A DNA stretch of 64,000 bases from Fagopyrum homotropicum (lineage: Eukaryota; Streptophyta; Magnoliopsida; Caryophyllales; Polygonaceae), in the NCBI GenBank assembly GCA_033239125.1, contig BSWB01000002.1, positions 48,705,001-48,769,000 of the forward strand, given 5' to 3'. A program made the translations under genes and the position numbers. Under the pieces are notes generated by a model that was not told the origin of the DNA, did no database searches, and was given only the letters and a program-made list of their open reading frames with translations. This document shows, piece by piece, positions 34,260 through 45,788 of the stretch; position 1 is the first letter of the stretch; the number at the start of each line of letters is the position of its first letter.

Positions 34260-34766
34260 TGAAGGTTCCTTACTTTTTTTTCTCTCCCACTCACACTCTA
34301 TTGTGAATCTCAAGCTAATTTGATGTAATTGCCTTGGATGGATTAATGCTTCTTTACAAAATAATGAACTATGAAGAACCAAATAAGTGAATAAAAAGGA
34401 TATAAATACTCTAGAATGGGTGGTTGAATAGAGTATGGGAACTTTTGCAATATCGTATATCAAGGCTTTGAAACTAATTTCAATGCCTTGAAGTCTATAT
34501 ATTTGCACTTTGTGACAAAAATTGTTTCTCAAGGCTTTGAAGTGGATCTCAAGATAGAAACGAAAGCCGGCCAAAGATAGAAATGAAAAAAGAAAGAAGA
34601 TCTTCACAATCTAAGGCAACACCGCAGGGGCGTTTTTCCCTTGCCGCAGGGGCAACCAGCCGCGGGGGGGAATCATTGTCACCGCGGAGCGGTGACATGC
34701 TCACTAGCCGTTGGAGCGGCCGCTGTCACCGTGGGGTGCTGACAGCCAGAATTGATTGTTACATCA
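34260..34766 (-). repeat. 3' LTR of chromovirus E
   Basis: Sense start TGATGTAACA at 34766 next to a polypurine tract (TTTTTAGGGGGAGT, 34767-34780); tentative end ..CCTTCA at 34260. A TATA-like TATTTATA lies near 34405. Its 34625-34745 part is packed with palindromes of the same type as F and G. Confidence 0.6.
34677..34697. repeat. Family palindrome in chromovirus E LTR
   Basis: Arms TGTCACCGC and GCGGTGACA (nine perfect pairs) around GGA. Nearby: TTGCC-GCAGG-GGCAA at 34641-34655 and GCCG-TTGGAG-CGGC near 34707. The GTCACCGC arm is the one used in F and G. Confidence 0.8.
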
Positions 34767-34935
34767 ACTCCCCCTAAAAAGAAGTTTCATCCCGAAACTT
34801 GCAACATCTCATACGATCACACAACAACAACACAAAGAAGCTGATCTTAACTCATATGTTCCCACTCGGGGCACATAACTCGAAATGTCACAAAAGCGTA
34901 TGTAAAACTCAACAAAGGAAACCGAAACACAACAA

Positions 34936-35760
34936 CTATGCTAAAGGTACATCGAACTCAGCATAAAACTTCAGATAGTTCCTTTGGATACTATCCTCTG
35001 TCTCCCAAGTCACCTCATCTGCTCCTCGTCTAGACCACTGAATCTTCATCATCGGTATGTCCTTCGATCGCAAGTGTCTCGTACTACACTCTAAGACAAA
35101 TACCGAATGCTCTACGAACGTATGGTCGGGCTCGACCACTAGATCCTCGTGACTGACGATGTGTCTCGGGTCTGGTACGTACTCCCGTAACTAAGACACA
35201 TGGAACATTGGGTGAACACCCTCAAGTCTCGATGGCAAAGCAAGTTTGTATGCTACCTCTCCGACTCGCTCAAGGATCTCGAAAGGTCTAACATATGTGG
35301 GATTCAGCTTCCCCATGATGCCGAAACGTCGAACACCTCGTGTTGGGGATAATCTCAATCAAACATGAGCTCCAACTCTGAACTCCAAAGGTTTGCGCCT
35401 CTAATCCGCATAAGACTTATAACGACTCTGTATTGCTAACTCCGCTCTCGGATCACCGCTACTCTGGCCATGTTGTCTTGTATCTGCTCAGGTGTTATAC
35501 CGCTAGCACTACTCGGCTCGTCCCAACATAACGATGTATGGTATTTTTGTCCGTATAAAGCCTCGTAAGAAGTCATCTTGATCGATGTGTACCAACTATT
35601 GTTGGGGAAGGTGATGTGGCCACACTTGTCCCTAGTCTAACATGCATGCTTGTAACATGTCCTCCAAAGTCTAGATGGTCCACTCGCATTGACCATCAGT
35701 CTGAGGATGATAAGCAATTGTGAACTACAGACTCGTACCTAGGAGGCATGCACTTGCTGC
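34936..35760 (-). pseudogene. Chromovirus E: integrase C-terminal half and chromodomain
   Basis: Second part of the E pol gene, resuming after the B insertion. Sense reading includes FTIAYHPQTDGQ (end of the integrase core, near 35700), VGEVAYKLALPSRLEGVHPMFHVSQLREYVPDP, then SKDIPMMKIQWSRRGADEVTWETED (chromodomain-like) and a stop at 34936. Several stops lie between 35200 and 35650. Integrase of chromodomain gypsy elements, dead here. A 155-bp 3' UTR separates it from the polypurine tract. Confidence 0.85.
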
Positions 35761-36054
35761 TGTTAGCATGAAATATTGTGATATTTTAGGCACGTTTTCT
35801 AGATGTATTTCATCCATATTGGTGTTCATTGATAAAGCATTGAAGCAATTGTGAGCTAGTTTGTCTATATTGTCGATATAGAGGTCTACATAAGCTTTGT
35901 GTTGATTGTAGGCGAATAAGAGCTAAAACCGAACGGAATAAGGGAGAATGGAGATGGATTGAGCATGTCCAAGGATTGAGGACACCACAAAGGAGCTAAG
36001 GAAGATGCTAGGATGAAGAATGACACGAAACAAAGGAGATTTACGAGCAATCTA

Positions 36055-36240
36055 TGTTCCACGCTCTAAAATACGGCCGTATGAAGTCCACGCTCTAAAC
36101 CACGGCCGTGGAACCTTGGAAACACAAGCGTGGAGCATTCCAGTGAGTTACACGGCCGTGGAAGTTGTGAAGCACCGTAATCAAATTCCACGCTCTAAAC
36201 CACGGGCGTGGAATCCTATGGAACCGTGATTTAGGCGATC
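36055..36240. repeat. Palindrome cluster upstream of the TATA box (B)
   Basis: Holds ATACGGCCGTAT (36071-36082), CCACGGCCGTGG (36100-36111), ACACGGCCGTGG (36150-36161) and CCACGGGCGTGG (36200-36211). Three are preceded by CCACGCTCTAAA, so the unit is about 30 bp. In the 3' LTR the cluster is at 47444-47629. Confidence 0.9.
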
Positions 36241-36306
36241 TTTTAACGTACAAATTAAAGCCACGATCTTTTACACAATGGGATGGACACTTATTCTATC
36301 TTGCCC

Positions 36307-36314
36307 TATAAAAG
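36307..36314 (+). promoter_or_regulatory. TATA box of the B LTR
   Basis: TATAAAAG, 547 bp into the LTR. The same sequence in C, H and G (TATAAAAAG, TATAAAAG, TATAAATA) has the same relation to its palindrome cluster. Confidence 0.75.
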
Positions 36315-36795
36315 GACGGAAGTAAGGAGATTCCGTCACCTCTGCTTAGACTTTCGCTTACGCTTACTTGCACGTGCCTAGGGTTCCAATTGGACGTGTG
36401 GAGATTGCTATTTCGTAACGGAGATTTGCGAAGACTTGAAGATTTGGAAGTTACGCTTTACCCTTAGGTTTGATTAGAAGACGGATTGACATCCCGTTCT
36501 TCGTTCTTATCAAGGATTGTGATTTGTTTGTGTTATTCTGAATCTACTTACATCATTGTTCTTGTTTGTGGATTTGAGATTGATTTGAGATTTATTAAAG
36601 GTTGTCGAAGGTTTTCACCTTTCATTCTTTTAATTCTTGAATTTGATATCATAATGACTATTGTTGGCTAAATCCCTTTAGCAATTCTAAGGTGAAGGGT
36701 TGATAGTTGTGGCTTAGATGATGATAGATCGATCGTAAACAGATTGGACCCTGAGAGTTAGAGAGAATCGCCGACGAACCAAAATCACGGTGTCT

Positions 36796-36826
36796 TCTTG
36801 AGTTCCACGGCCGTGGAATCTCAAGA
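36796..36826 (+). repeat. Extended LTR hairpin (B)
   Basis: TCTTGAG + TTCCACGGCCGTGGAA (36803-36818) + one extra T + CTCAAGA: a 31-base near-perfect inverted repeat, about 480 bases after the TATA box, so part of the RNA leader. Confidence 0.75.
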
Positions 36827-37434
36827 TCCAACCGTGATTTCCCTCAGTTTACGAACCTTGCTTTTACTTTAATCCAAAGTTAAAGATTTGCTTTAACTTA
36901 GTCTTGGCTTGCCTTTTCTAGGTGGTAGTGAAGCCTCAACAACCTCTACTTCGATTTCGAGTGTCACAACCTTAATCGGTTTAGTTAGTCTTGATCCTTA
37001 GGTTACAAGTTTGGGTATTTGATATTAATTCTTGTCTTTAGATCCTTTCTATACTGAAGCCTCAACAACCTTTATAGAGAGTGTCTTTAGATAAGTCATA
37101 TAAAGCCTTGGAACTTCACCGTACATTGCTTTACCTTAGTATACCTTTGCAACTCTTAACTCTGTCCTTAGTTCTTTAGTATATCTTGAATCGATTGACA
37201 CAATTAGACACCTGGATCTTTAGGGTTGATGTTTTCCCAATACATTTGCAAAGCTTTACCTTTTACTTGCTTGACAACTTTACAACTGAATTTGTTCCCC
37301 CCAAATCCCTGTGTTCGATACTCTGGAATTCTTGCTAATCTACGCCGATCCGTACACTGCGGGTTCGCTTGCTTGATTCTAGTTTTATAAATTTAAGACT
37401 TATTTGCACGCACGTTAAGTGGCAAACAAGTTTT

Positions 37435-37452
37435 TGGCGCCGTTGCCGGGGA
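37435..37452 (+). other. Primer-binding site of element B (tRNA-Asp)
   Basis: TGGCGCCGTTGCCGGGGA, complementary over 18 bases to the 3' end of plant tRNA-Asp (..TCCCCGGCAACGGCGCCA), starting six bases after the LTR. Minus-strand DNA synthesis starts here. Confidence 0.9.
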
Positions 37453-37530
37453 TTTGGTCTAGGCCGAATTTGGTTATCGGTTGTCAAGCTTGGGAGCTTT
37501 TCCCTTGTTATTTGATACCTCTTCGAGTGT

Positions 37531-40500
37531 ATGCGCAGGTCTAGGAACAACGAAGACCTCTTACCTCTTGATCAAGAGATTGAGAGGACTTTGAGGAGAA
37601 AGCTTAAGGAAAGCAAAATGGCTGAAGAAAGAGAACGTGATTACCAAACGGAGTTGGCGGAAAAGGAAGCTCAACTCCAATGGAGTGAGAAGACTCGTAG
37701 TGAAGAAATGGATCGTCATCAAACGAAGGTTGATGATCTATCGGACATGATGTTTCAAATGAGGCTGGAAATAAACAACCTCAAGAAGACAAAGAGAACA
37801 AGGAGGCCATCAAGATCGGTTAGAGCCAACTCTTCCATGCCACCACTAGAGGAAATTGATCCAACAATCAATGTGAACCCGTTCTTTCCACAACCAGCTG
37901 CCAATCGCCGTGTTCAAGCTAGAGGTGCGAGAGTCGAACGTGTAGATGAGGAGCCAAGAACTCTTGGCCAAAGGATGGATCCAACGCAGCAACCACGCCG
38001 TTTGGGTGTGAACTTTGATGCTGATGATGCACAAGGGTTTAGCTTCAACCCGCAAGTTATTACCATTGTCCGCCAAAATCAATTTGGGGGAACAAGCGCT
38101 GAATCTCCACATCAACATCTACAAAATTTTGAGATCATGATGGAGACAATGAAGCCAAAGAATGCAACTACCAACAGCTATAAACTCAAGCCTTTCTTTT
38201 TCTCCTTAAAAGGGAAAGCATTGTCTTGGTATCAAGCTCTTCCAAGTTGGAAACTTGAAACATGGGAGGAACTTTCTTCGGAATTCCTCACTAAGTTCTT
38301 TCCGCCATCCAAAATGGCGGAGTTGAGAGGTAAGATTAATGCATTTTCTATGAGATCTAACGAAAGTTTGTTTCAATCTTGGGAAAGATTTCAGGATTTG
38401 CTATTGGATTGCCCTCATCATGGCATATCCAAATTGGCACTATTGGAGATATACTACAAGGGGCTGGATGTGGAGACACAATTCAAACTCCAATCCCTTT
38501 CATGTGGTACATTCATGGACATGAGGGAAGATGATGCTTGGGACTTCATTGAGAAGCAAGCGCGAGTCATTGAGAAGTATTCTCATCGAAAAGTGGAGGC
38601 GAATCATGTGGAGCAAGGAGCAAAGCTATCACAAGCAGCTCAAACTCAAATCTTTTCTCTCAATACGGAGATTAAAGAGTTGAAGGAAGCCATCAAAACC
38701 AACTTTCCAAAGCAAAAGGAAGAAGATGTAGGTTATTTGGGCAACAATAATAACCACAACGGGAATGAGAATACAAACCGCAACATCCGGAACAACAACA
38801 GGAATATTTGGAACAACAACAACCGGAACAACAATTGGAACAACAATAGGGGTTCAAACAACAACAATTGGCGCCCCAATCAACAAAATTCTGGTAATTC
38901 TTATTCCAATTCAGGAAATTCACTAACTCCACCTTCCTTTTCTTCCACTCCTTTGAAAAGCCAGGGGCAAACATCTAATGGTGGAAGTACTTCGGGGAAA
39001 GAGAAGCCCGATCCCATGTTGGAGACAATTTTGGGCAAGCTTCAAGAATTGGAGACTCGCATCATCAAGGTTGATGATCACATAACTAAGGTTGATAAAG
39101 CCCAAAAGGTTTTAGAAAACCAAATGTTTAGCCATGCGGAGGAAGTTCCTAGGAATCAAGGAAAACTTCCAGAAAAGACGGAGGACAACTCAAAAGAAAG
39201 GGTGATGGCAATCACAACTAGGAGCGGAGTAACAACTACCGACCCGCAGCCTAAGTTTGTAGAAGTCCCCATTGAGAAGGAGAAAGAAAAGGGGAAGGAG
39301 AAGGAAGATGTCTACGTTCCTCCTCCAGCTTACAAACCTCCCCTACCGTTCCCGCAATCTAGAGCAAGAGCGCGTCTAGACAAGCAATTCGGTAAGTTTA
39401 TTGAACTCATGAGCAAACTGCATATTAATATACCTTTCATTGATGCAATTGTAGGTATGCCAGCTTATGGAAAGTTCCTAAAGGAGATCCTCTCTAACAA
39501 GAGAAAGCTAGAGGATTTTGGAGAGGTTAAGATGAGTTCGGATTCATCGGATCTCATCAAAACCATGAAAGAGAAGATGCCCCCAAAGCTAAAGGATCCA
39601 GGGTCATTTTGTATTCCCATAGGAGTGGGAGATGTCACATATGATGCATTATGTGATTTAGGAGCAAGCGTGAGCATCATTCCGCTTGCCTTGTGTAGGA
39701 AGATCGGTTTAGGCGATCCTAAACCGGTAAAGATGACGTTGTACATGGCGGATCGTTCCATAACTCGTCCCGTCGGTATAGTTGAAGACGTCCCGGTCAA
39801 GCTTGGTAAGTTCTATGTTCCTATAGACTTTGTTGTGCTTGACATTCCTGCAGATAGTCCGGTCCCGATCATTCTCGGAAGACCGTTTCTTGCAACATCC
39901 GGCTGTATAGTCGATTGCAAGAATGCTAGACTCGCCTTTGACATAGGAGAAGAGAAGGTAGAGTTCGTCCTTTCCAATTTAGTGAAGGAACCAGCCTTCG
40001 ATGAGGATATATTCAATATCCAGGACAAAGAGCTATCTAGAGAGGAGGTAAGTTCTATTCTCTTCAAAGATCCCTTGCAAAAAGTTCTTTCTATGAGCAT
40101 TATGGATATAGGGGAGGAAGAGGAGTGCAATGAAGCAATTGAAGCCTCAGAGACACAAGAAGAAGTGTGTGAAGAAGAGTTCGAGAAACTCCATGATGAG
40201 GCAGAAAACATACGGATCCACGGCCAGACAGCCTATTCCACGGCCGTGGAATTCACCAACAAAAGCATGGAGCATTCCAGTAACTTACACGGTCGTGGAG
40301 GAAACAGAGACACCGTAATTACTTTCCACGCCCAAAATCACGGCCGTGGAGAAGGCAGGGGTGCCGTAATTTTGGGTGAATTCGAAGGAAATTGTGTCTC
40401 TTCCACAACTTCCCTTGATTCTTCTCCAACACCTTCTACTTCCTTAGACACTTCTAAGGTACCATCGGATATTCCTCAAGAGCCATCGGAGACTCCTATA

Positions 40501-43410
40501 GTGATGGAATTGAAACCACTTCCTACACATCTAAGGTACGCATTTCTAGGATCTAATTCTACCTTTCCGGTGATTGTTAGTTCCGATTTGAGCATAGATG
40601 AACATAGTAAGCTTATGGTTGTCCTTAAGAAACATAGGAAAGCCTTAGGATATACTATAGAGGATTTAGTAGGAATCAAACCTTCCCTATGCATGCATAA
40701 GATCTTAATGGAAGAGGACTTTAGAACTTTGCGACAACCTCAAAGGCGGTTAAATCCGACCATGAAGGAGGTTGTCAAGAAGGAAATTCTTAAACTACTT
40801 GATGCAGGTATCATCTACCCTATCTCCGATAGCAAGTGGGTGAGTCCCATACAGGTGGTTCCAAAGAAGGGAGGAATGACGGTCATCACCAACAAAACCA
40901 ATGAACTCATTCCTACACGAACCGTAACAGGATGGCGGATGTGTATAGACTACCGCAAGTTAAACAACGCGACGAGGAAGGATCACTTCCCACTACCCTT
41001 CATCGATCAAATGCTTGAAAGGTTAGCACAACATTCACACTTTTGTTATCTTGACGGTTATAGTGGCTTCTTTCAAATTCCGATACACCCGGATGATCAA
41101 GAGAAGACCACGTTCACGTGCTCGTGGGGTACGTTTGCCTATAGGAGGATGCCGTTCGGTCTTTGCAACGCCCCAGCCACCTTTCAAAGGTGCATGATGG
41201 CCATCTTCTCGGAATATATAGAGGAAATCATGGAGGTTTTTATGGATGAATTCTCCGTTTATGGTTCCTCTTTTGACAATTGTCTTTCTAACCTTGCTCT
41301 TGTATTACAAAGGTGTGAAGACACTAACCTAGTTCTTAATTGGGAGAAGTGTCAATTTATGGTGAAAGAAGGCATTGTATTAAGACACTTAATCTCTAGT
41401 AGAGGGATTGAGGTGGATAAAGCTAAGATAGAGACAATAGAAAAACTTCCTCCTCCAACTTCGGTGAAAGGGATAAGGAGTTTTCTAGGACATGCTGGAT
41501 TTTATAGACGCTTCATAAAGGATTTCTCTAAGATATCAAAGCCGCTTACTAATCTATTGATTAAGGATGCAGTTTTTGATTTTTCACAGGAATGCTTAGA
41601 TGCGTTCAATATGATTCGTGAAGCTCTAATCTCAGCCCCGATTATCCAACCTCCGGATTGGAATCTTCCCTTTGAGGTTATGTGTGACGCAAGTGACATA
41701 GCTATAGGAGCAGTTCTTGGGCAAAGAAAGCAAGGACGAACCCACGCTATCTACTACGCTAGCAAGATGCTAGATGAAGAGCAGCTCAACTACGCCACTA
41801 CAGAAAAAGAATTCTTAGCAATTGTATATGCAATTGACAAATTTCGCTCTTATCTTGTAGGTGCAAAGGTGATTGTATACACGGATCATGCTGCGATCCG
41901 GTATCTACTTGCAAAGAAGGATGTGAAACCAAGGCTAATTAGATGGATTCTTCTCCTACAAGAATTCGATCTAGAGATCCGCGACAAGAAAGGTTCGGAA
42001 AATTCTGTTGCGGATCATTTGAGTCGTCTAACACATCTAGAGGACGACCACCTACCTATAGATGACTCCTTTCCGGACGAGCATTTACACATCATAGAGG
42101 AGTGCATCGATGTGATCACCAAAGGTAACGAACCATGGTTTGCTGATTTTGTTAACTATTTGGTTTGTCAGGAATTACCACCCGGATTATCCTACGCACA
42201 AAGAAAGAAGTTCTTTAAGGATGTTCGGGAATACTTTTGGAATAAAACTCTCCTCTTTAAGAGAGGCCCGGACGGCATTATTCGGCGATGTGTGCCGGAA
42301 GATGAGATGCAAAGTGTCATCTGTCATTGTCATTCACTACCATGTGGAGGACACGCTAGTTCGAACAAGACTAGCGCTAAGGTATTGCAATCTGGATTCT
42401 TTTGGCATACTTTATTTAAAGATGTGCAAACCTTTGTTTCCTGTTGCGATGCTTGTCAAATAACAGGGAATATATCTAGGAGGAATGAGATGCCTCTCAA
42501 CAACATCCAAGAGGTGGAGATCTTTGACGTTTGGGGAGTAGACTTCATGGGACCTTTCCCATCATCTTGTTGAAACCAATACATACTTTTAGCGGTGGAT
42601 TATGTTTCAAGATGGGTTGAAGCAATTGCCTCTCCCACCAATGATGCCATGGTAGTGGTTAAGTTCTTTAACAAGACCATATTCCCACGATTTGGGACAC
42701 CACGGACTATCATTTGTGATCGAGGTTCTCACTTTATTGCCCGCCGTTTTGAAGCTCTTCTAGCTAAGTATGGGCTGACTCACAAGATCGCCACCCCTTA
42801 TCATCCACAAACTAGTGGACAAGTAGAGATCTCAAACCGGGAGATCAAAGGAATCCTAGAGAAGACGGTTTCAAGGACTAGGAAGGATTGGTCTTTGAAG
42901 CTAGATGATGCATTGTGGGCATACCGGACTGCATATAAGACTCCCATCGGAACTACGCCATACAACCTTGTGTATGGGAAGTCTTGCCACTTACCGGTAG
43001 AGTTGGAGCACAAGGCGTATTGGGCAATAAAGTGGTTGAACTTCAGCATGAAGGAGGCGGGAGAGAAGCGCCTCTTAGACCTCAATGAGCTTGAAGAACT
43101 TCGCTTGAACGCCTACGAAAACGCCAAGATCCATAAAGAAAGAGCGAAGCGTTGGCATGATAAGCATATCATCTCATAGGACCTCAAAAAAGGAGATCAC
43201 GTTCTCCTCTTCAATTCAAGGCTTCGTCTCTTTCCAAGTAAGCTTAAATCTCGTTGGACTGGACCTTTTCTAATCAAACGTGTTTTTCCCCATGGTGCAG
43301 TTGAAGTATGGGGTGAAAAGGGCGGAAGCTTTAAGGTGAACGGTCAACGACTCAAGAAGTATACACCGGAACTCCAAGCTGAAGAGTTCGCGCCCACCGC
43401 ACTCGAATAA
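37531..43410 (+). pseudogene. gag-pol: gag-pol polyprotein of element B (two nonsense codons)
   Basis: 1959 codons in one frame; stops TGA at 42571-42573 (a Gly codon in C) and TAG at 43177-43179 (a Lys codon in C). Domains by residue: N-terminal coiled coil (15-90), gag capsid (about 210-330), Asn/Arg-rich tract (403-455, no CCHC), PPPAYKPPLPFPQ linker, retropepsin with CDLGASVS (about 705), palindrome-bearing linker (890-950), RT (WRMCIDYRKLN near 1135; catalytic motif reads FMDE, D1239-E1240), RNase H (CDAS near 1386, YTDH near 1450), integrase HHCC (about 1600-1643) and DDE core after the first stop. All activities for copying and inserting the element are encoded, but integrase is cut and the RT motif has Glu for the second Asp. 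Confidence 0.92.
40235..40252. repeat. 18-bp perfect palindrome inside the gag-pol frame (B)
   Basis: ATTCCACGGCCGTGGAAT. Further copies in the same linker: CACGGTCGTGGA near 40289 and CACGGCCGTG at 40339-40348, each followed by a CCGTAAT half. Confidence 0.85.
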
Positions 43411-44238
43411 GTGCGAATATGGTCTAGCTACGGACCTTAAACAAAGCGCTTCTTGGGAGACAACCCAAGGTATTGCATTCACATTCTTGTTTTTTATTCA
43501 TAGATTAGATTAGTACAGACGTTTTGCTTTGTTTTGCCTTCGATGCCGTCCGGTATGTTCGTGTTTTTGGATTTAGGATCAATGGAAAAGAAAGGGGAGG
43601 GAAAAGTTTGAAGAAAATTGACGAAACTTGGACTTTGACACATTAAAGAGAGTTCCAGGGCCAAAACCACGGCCGTGACAACTACAGTGACCGTAATTTT
43701 CATGAGCCTGAGAAAAATCACCAAAACCACGGTTCCGTACATTTCCACGGCCGTGTAACCCCCTGATAGACCGTGATTTTCAAAAATTTTTACGGCCACT
43801 ATAAAAACCACGTTTCTTCACAAACACCACAAAAAATTCGCAATTCCACGCCCTATTCGCCGATTACCTTCCCCATCTCTCAATTCCTTGTTCGTTAATC
43901 GTTTTTAACGATTCTTTGGCCAAAACTGAAGCAATTTCAGTCACCTACAAGATCCAAGCAACGATTCGAGCGACAATTCACCGGAGAAGACAGAATTCAG
44001 ATTCCAAAATCAGAAAACCTAGGTTTTTCACCTCTTTTTTCTCTTTGTCGATTCGGCTTCGTTTTTGCTAGAATTTTTAGGAGAACTGATTGGAATTGGA
44101 CTGAAATTAGTCTAGGGCTGCTTGCTATTGAGTTTGGTGTGATTCTGCTGAGTTTTGCAAATTTGCGAGACGAACCACGGTCTCTGGGTATTCCACGGCC
44201 GTGGAACCTGAAGAGTAGACCGTGGTTTTTGACAGAAA
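43411..44238 (+). other. Spacer between pol and ORF3 of element B
   Basis: Non-coding. Begins with the post-pol hairpin, then palindromes CACGGCCGTG at 43668-43677 and 43746-43755, halves at 43690-43780, and TTCCACGGCCGTGGAA at 44191-44206, just 33 bases before the ORF3 start. Confidence 0.65.
43452..43469 (+). promoter_or_regulatory. Conserved post-pol hairpin (element B)
   Basis: CTTGGG-AGACAA-CCCAAG, 42 bases after the pol stop at 43408-43410. Preceded by AAGCGCTT in A, B, C and D. Confidence 0.65.
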
Positions 44239-45788
44239 ATGGATTTTGTAAGGAGATTGTCTAATAGAAATAAGAATAAGAAAAGGAAAGGCAACACCTC
44301 TTCCTCTTCTAGAGCACCACCAGCTGAGCCTCCATCACCCCCATCATCACCATCACCACCTCCCCCTAGCATCCCTACTATCCATGAGGATCATCTAGAT
44401 TCTTTAGAGAAGATCCATAAGCGAACTGTCATAGGGCCTAGGTATCTACTACTTGAGGAGTTAGAGCCTTTGCATGTGGTAGGGGATCTCACTTGGCTAC
44501 TAGATAGAGCCGGATTGGTCGTCTTCTCCGCTATTCGGGAAGACGCATATGAGGAGATTACTAGGGAGTTCATGGTTTCCTTTGAGCATAGCCACGTTGA
44601 TAGGACTGTTTTTTCCGACTGATGGAGAGGAACTATGAGTTCTCTATTAGAGAGTTTGGAGCCTTCTTTGGGTTCCATGAGACCTTTAATGGTCGATTCC
44701 CTAGTGGCGTGTACGCCAAGGATTTCTGGGAGGAGATAGCTATGATATACGCCAGCGAGGACCGCTAGCAACCTGCTGATACCAAGGCTAAGTTGATCTA
44801 CCACCTAGCCTTGAAGATTTCCCATAGAGTGCTTTCTGAGTGTCTCTTCCCTAGGACGGAGACACCTCAGAAGATTAAGACGGACGAGCTGTTTCTTCTC
44901 TACTGTATGTTATACGGTAGGCTAGCTGATTGCGCCACCCTCTTAACTGCTACTATGAGCAAGATAAAGAATAAGAGGGCCGACAACATTGGATACGGTG
45001 GGATGGTCACCCACCTTGGTAGGCAGCTAGGGATAGACTTCTCCGCGTGCACTCGCATTGCAGCTAGAACCCTAGGACTTCAAAGCCTCATGACTAGAGG
45101 CATCATCTTCCCTACACATAGAGGTCCACCGTTCGCTGCCATGGCTTAGGAGAGTAGGACCGGGAGAGGGATTGAGTGGCTTCCTGAGTATTCCATTATG
45201 GCTGGACGCCATAACTGGAAGGAGACGTTCGCTGCCATGCATGCGAACAGATTAGTAGCCCCTCCCTACGTTCCACCACCACCAGTTGATGATGAGGAGG
45301 AGATGAGAGGGGATGACGAGTTTGAGGGAGGAGGAGCTTATCATGACTTTGGTACTTTCCCGGATCAACCGGACGCAGTTCCTGACCTTCCTAGACACTC
45401 TCCTCGCCTCGCTAGAGTTTCTGGCTCTTCCTCTCGCCGTGCTAGTGTGAGCGAGAGGCCGACTTGGATGGCGGATCCTCCTACTTGGTATAGTACGCAG
45501 CCGGACTGGATGGGAGCTCCACCACCTATGCATGCACAGCCGCCACCTGCACCAGCACCTTCAGACGCACCAGCATGGTACAACCAGCTGCTTGGTTGGT
45601 ATGAGCAGTTGCCTGAGTGGGCCACCGACCTTTCCAGCAGGGTCGGAGCTTTAGAGATCCGTGTAGATGCTAGGGATGCACGAGCCGCCGATCATGATCG
45701 CATGATGAGAGACATATACCGCCAGCAGTTTGGGTGGAACTATGATCCCGGCTTCTTCCCGTTTCCACCTCCACCGGCACCGCAGTGA
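44239..45788 (+). pseudogene. ORF3 (env-position gene) of element B
   Basis: Same protein as the intact ORF3 of C: MDFVRR start, basic and Ser/Pro-rich N-terminus, PVIGPRYLLLEELEPL-like core, TETPQKIKTDELF, Trp/Pro tract (PTWM, PTWY, PDWM, PAWY, LGWY, PEWA) and PPPPAPQ end. Broken by a 1-bp deletion near 44610, TAG near 44767 (Trp in C) and TAG at 45147-45149 (Trp in C). The 45198-45788 stretch remains open. Function unknown. Confidence 0.85.

Larger units (their letters stand above)
35761..37428 (+). repeat. 5' LTR of element B
   Basis: TGTTAGCATG..GGCAAACA, 1668 bp. TATAAAAG at 36307-36314 puts the U3/R border near 36340. A palindrome cluster at 36055-36240 lies directly upstream; a longer hairpin at 36796-36826 lies in the transcribed part. 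Confidence 0.95.

Noticed and set aside
36055..36240. CRISPR-like array
   Set aside because: Repeats are palindromic and irregularly spaced within a eukaryotic LTR, with no constant repeat-spacer period.
38739..38895. AAC microsatellite
   Set aside because: Asn-rich coding tract kept in frame in four elements and mixed with Arg, Trp and Gly codons.
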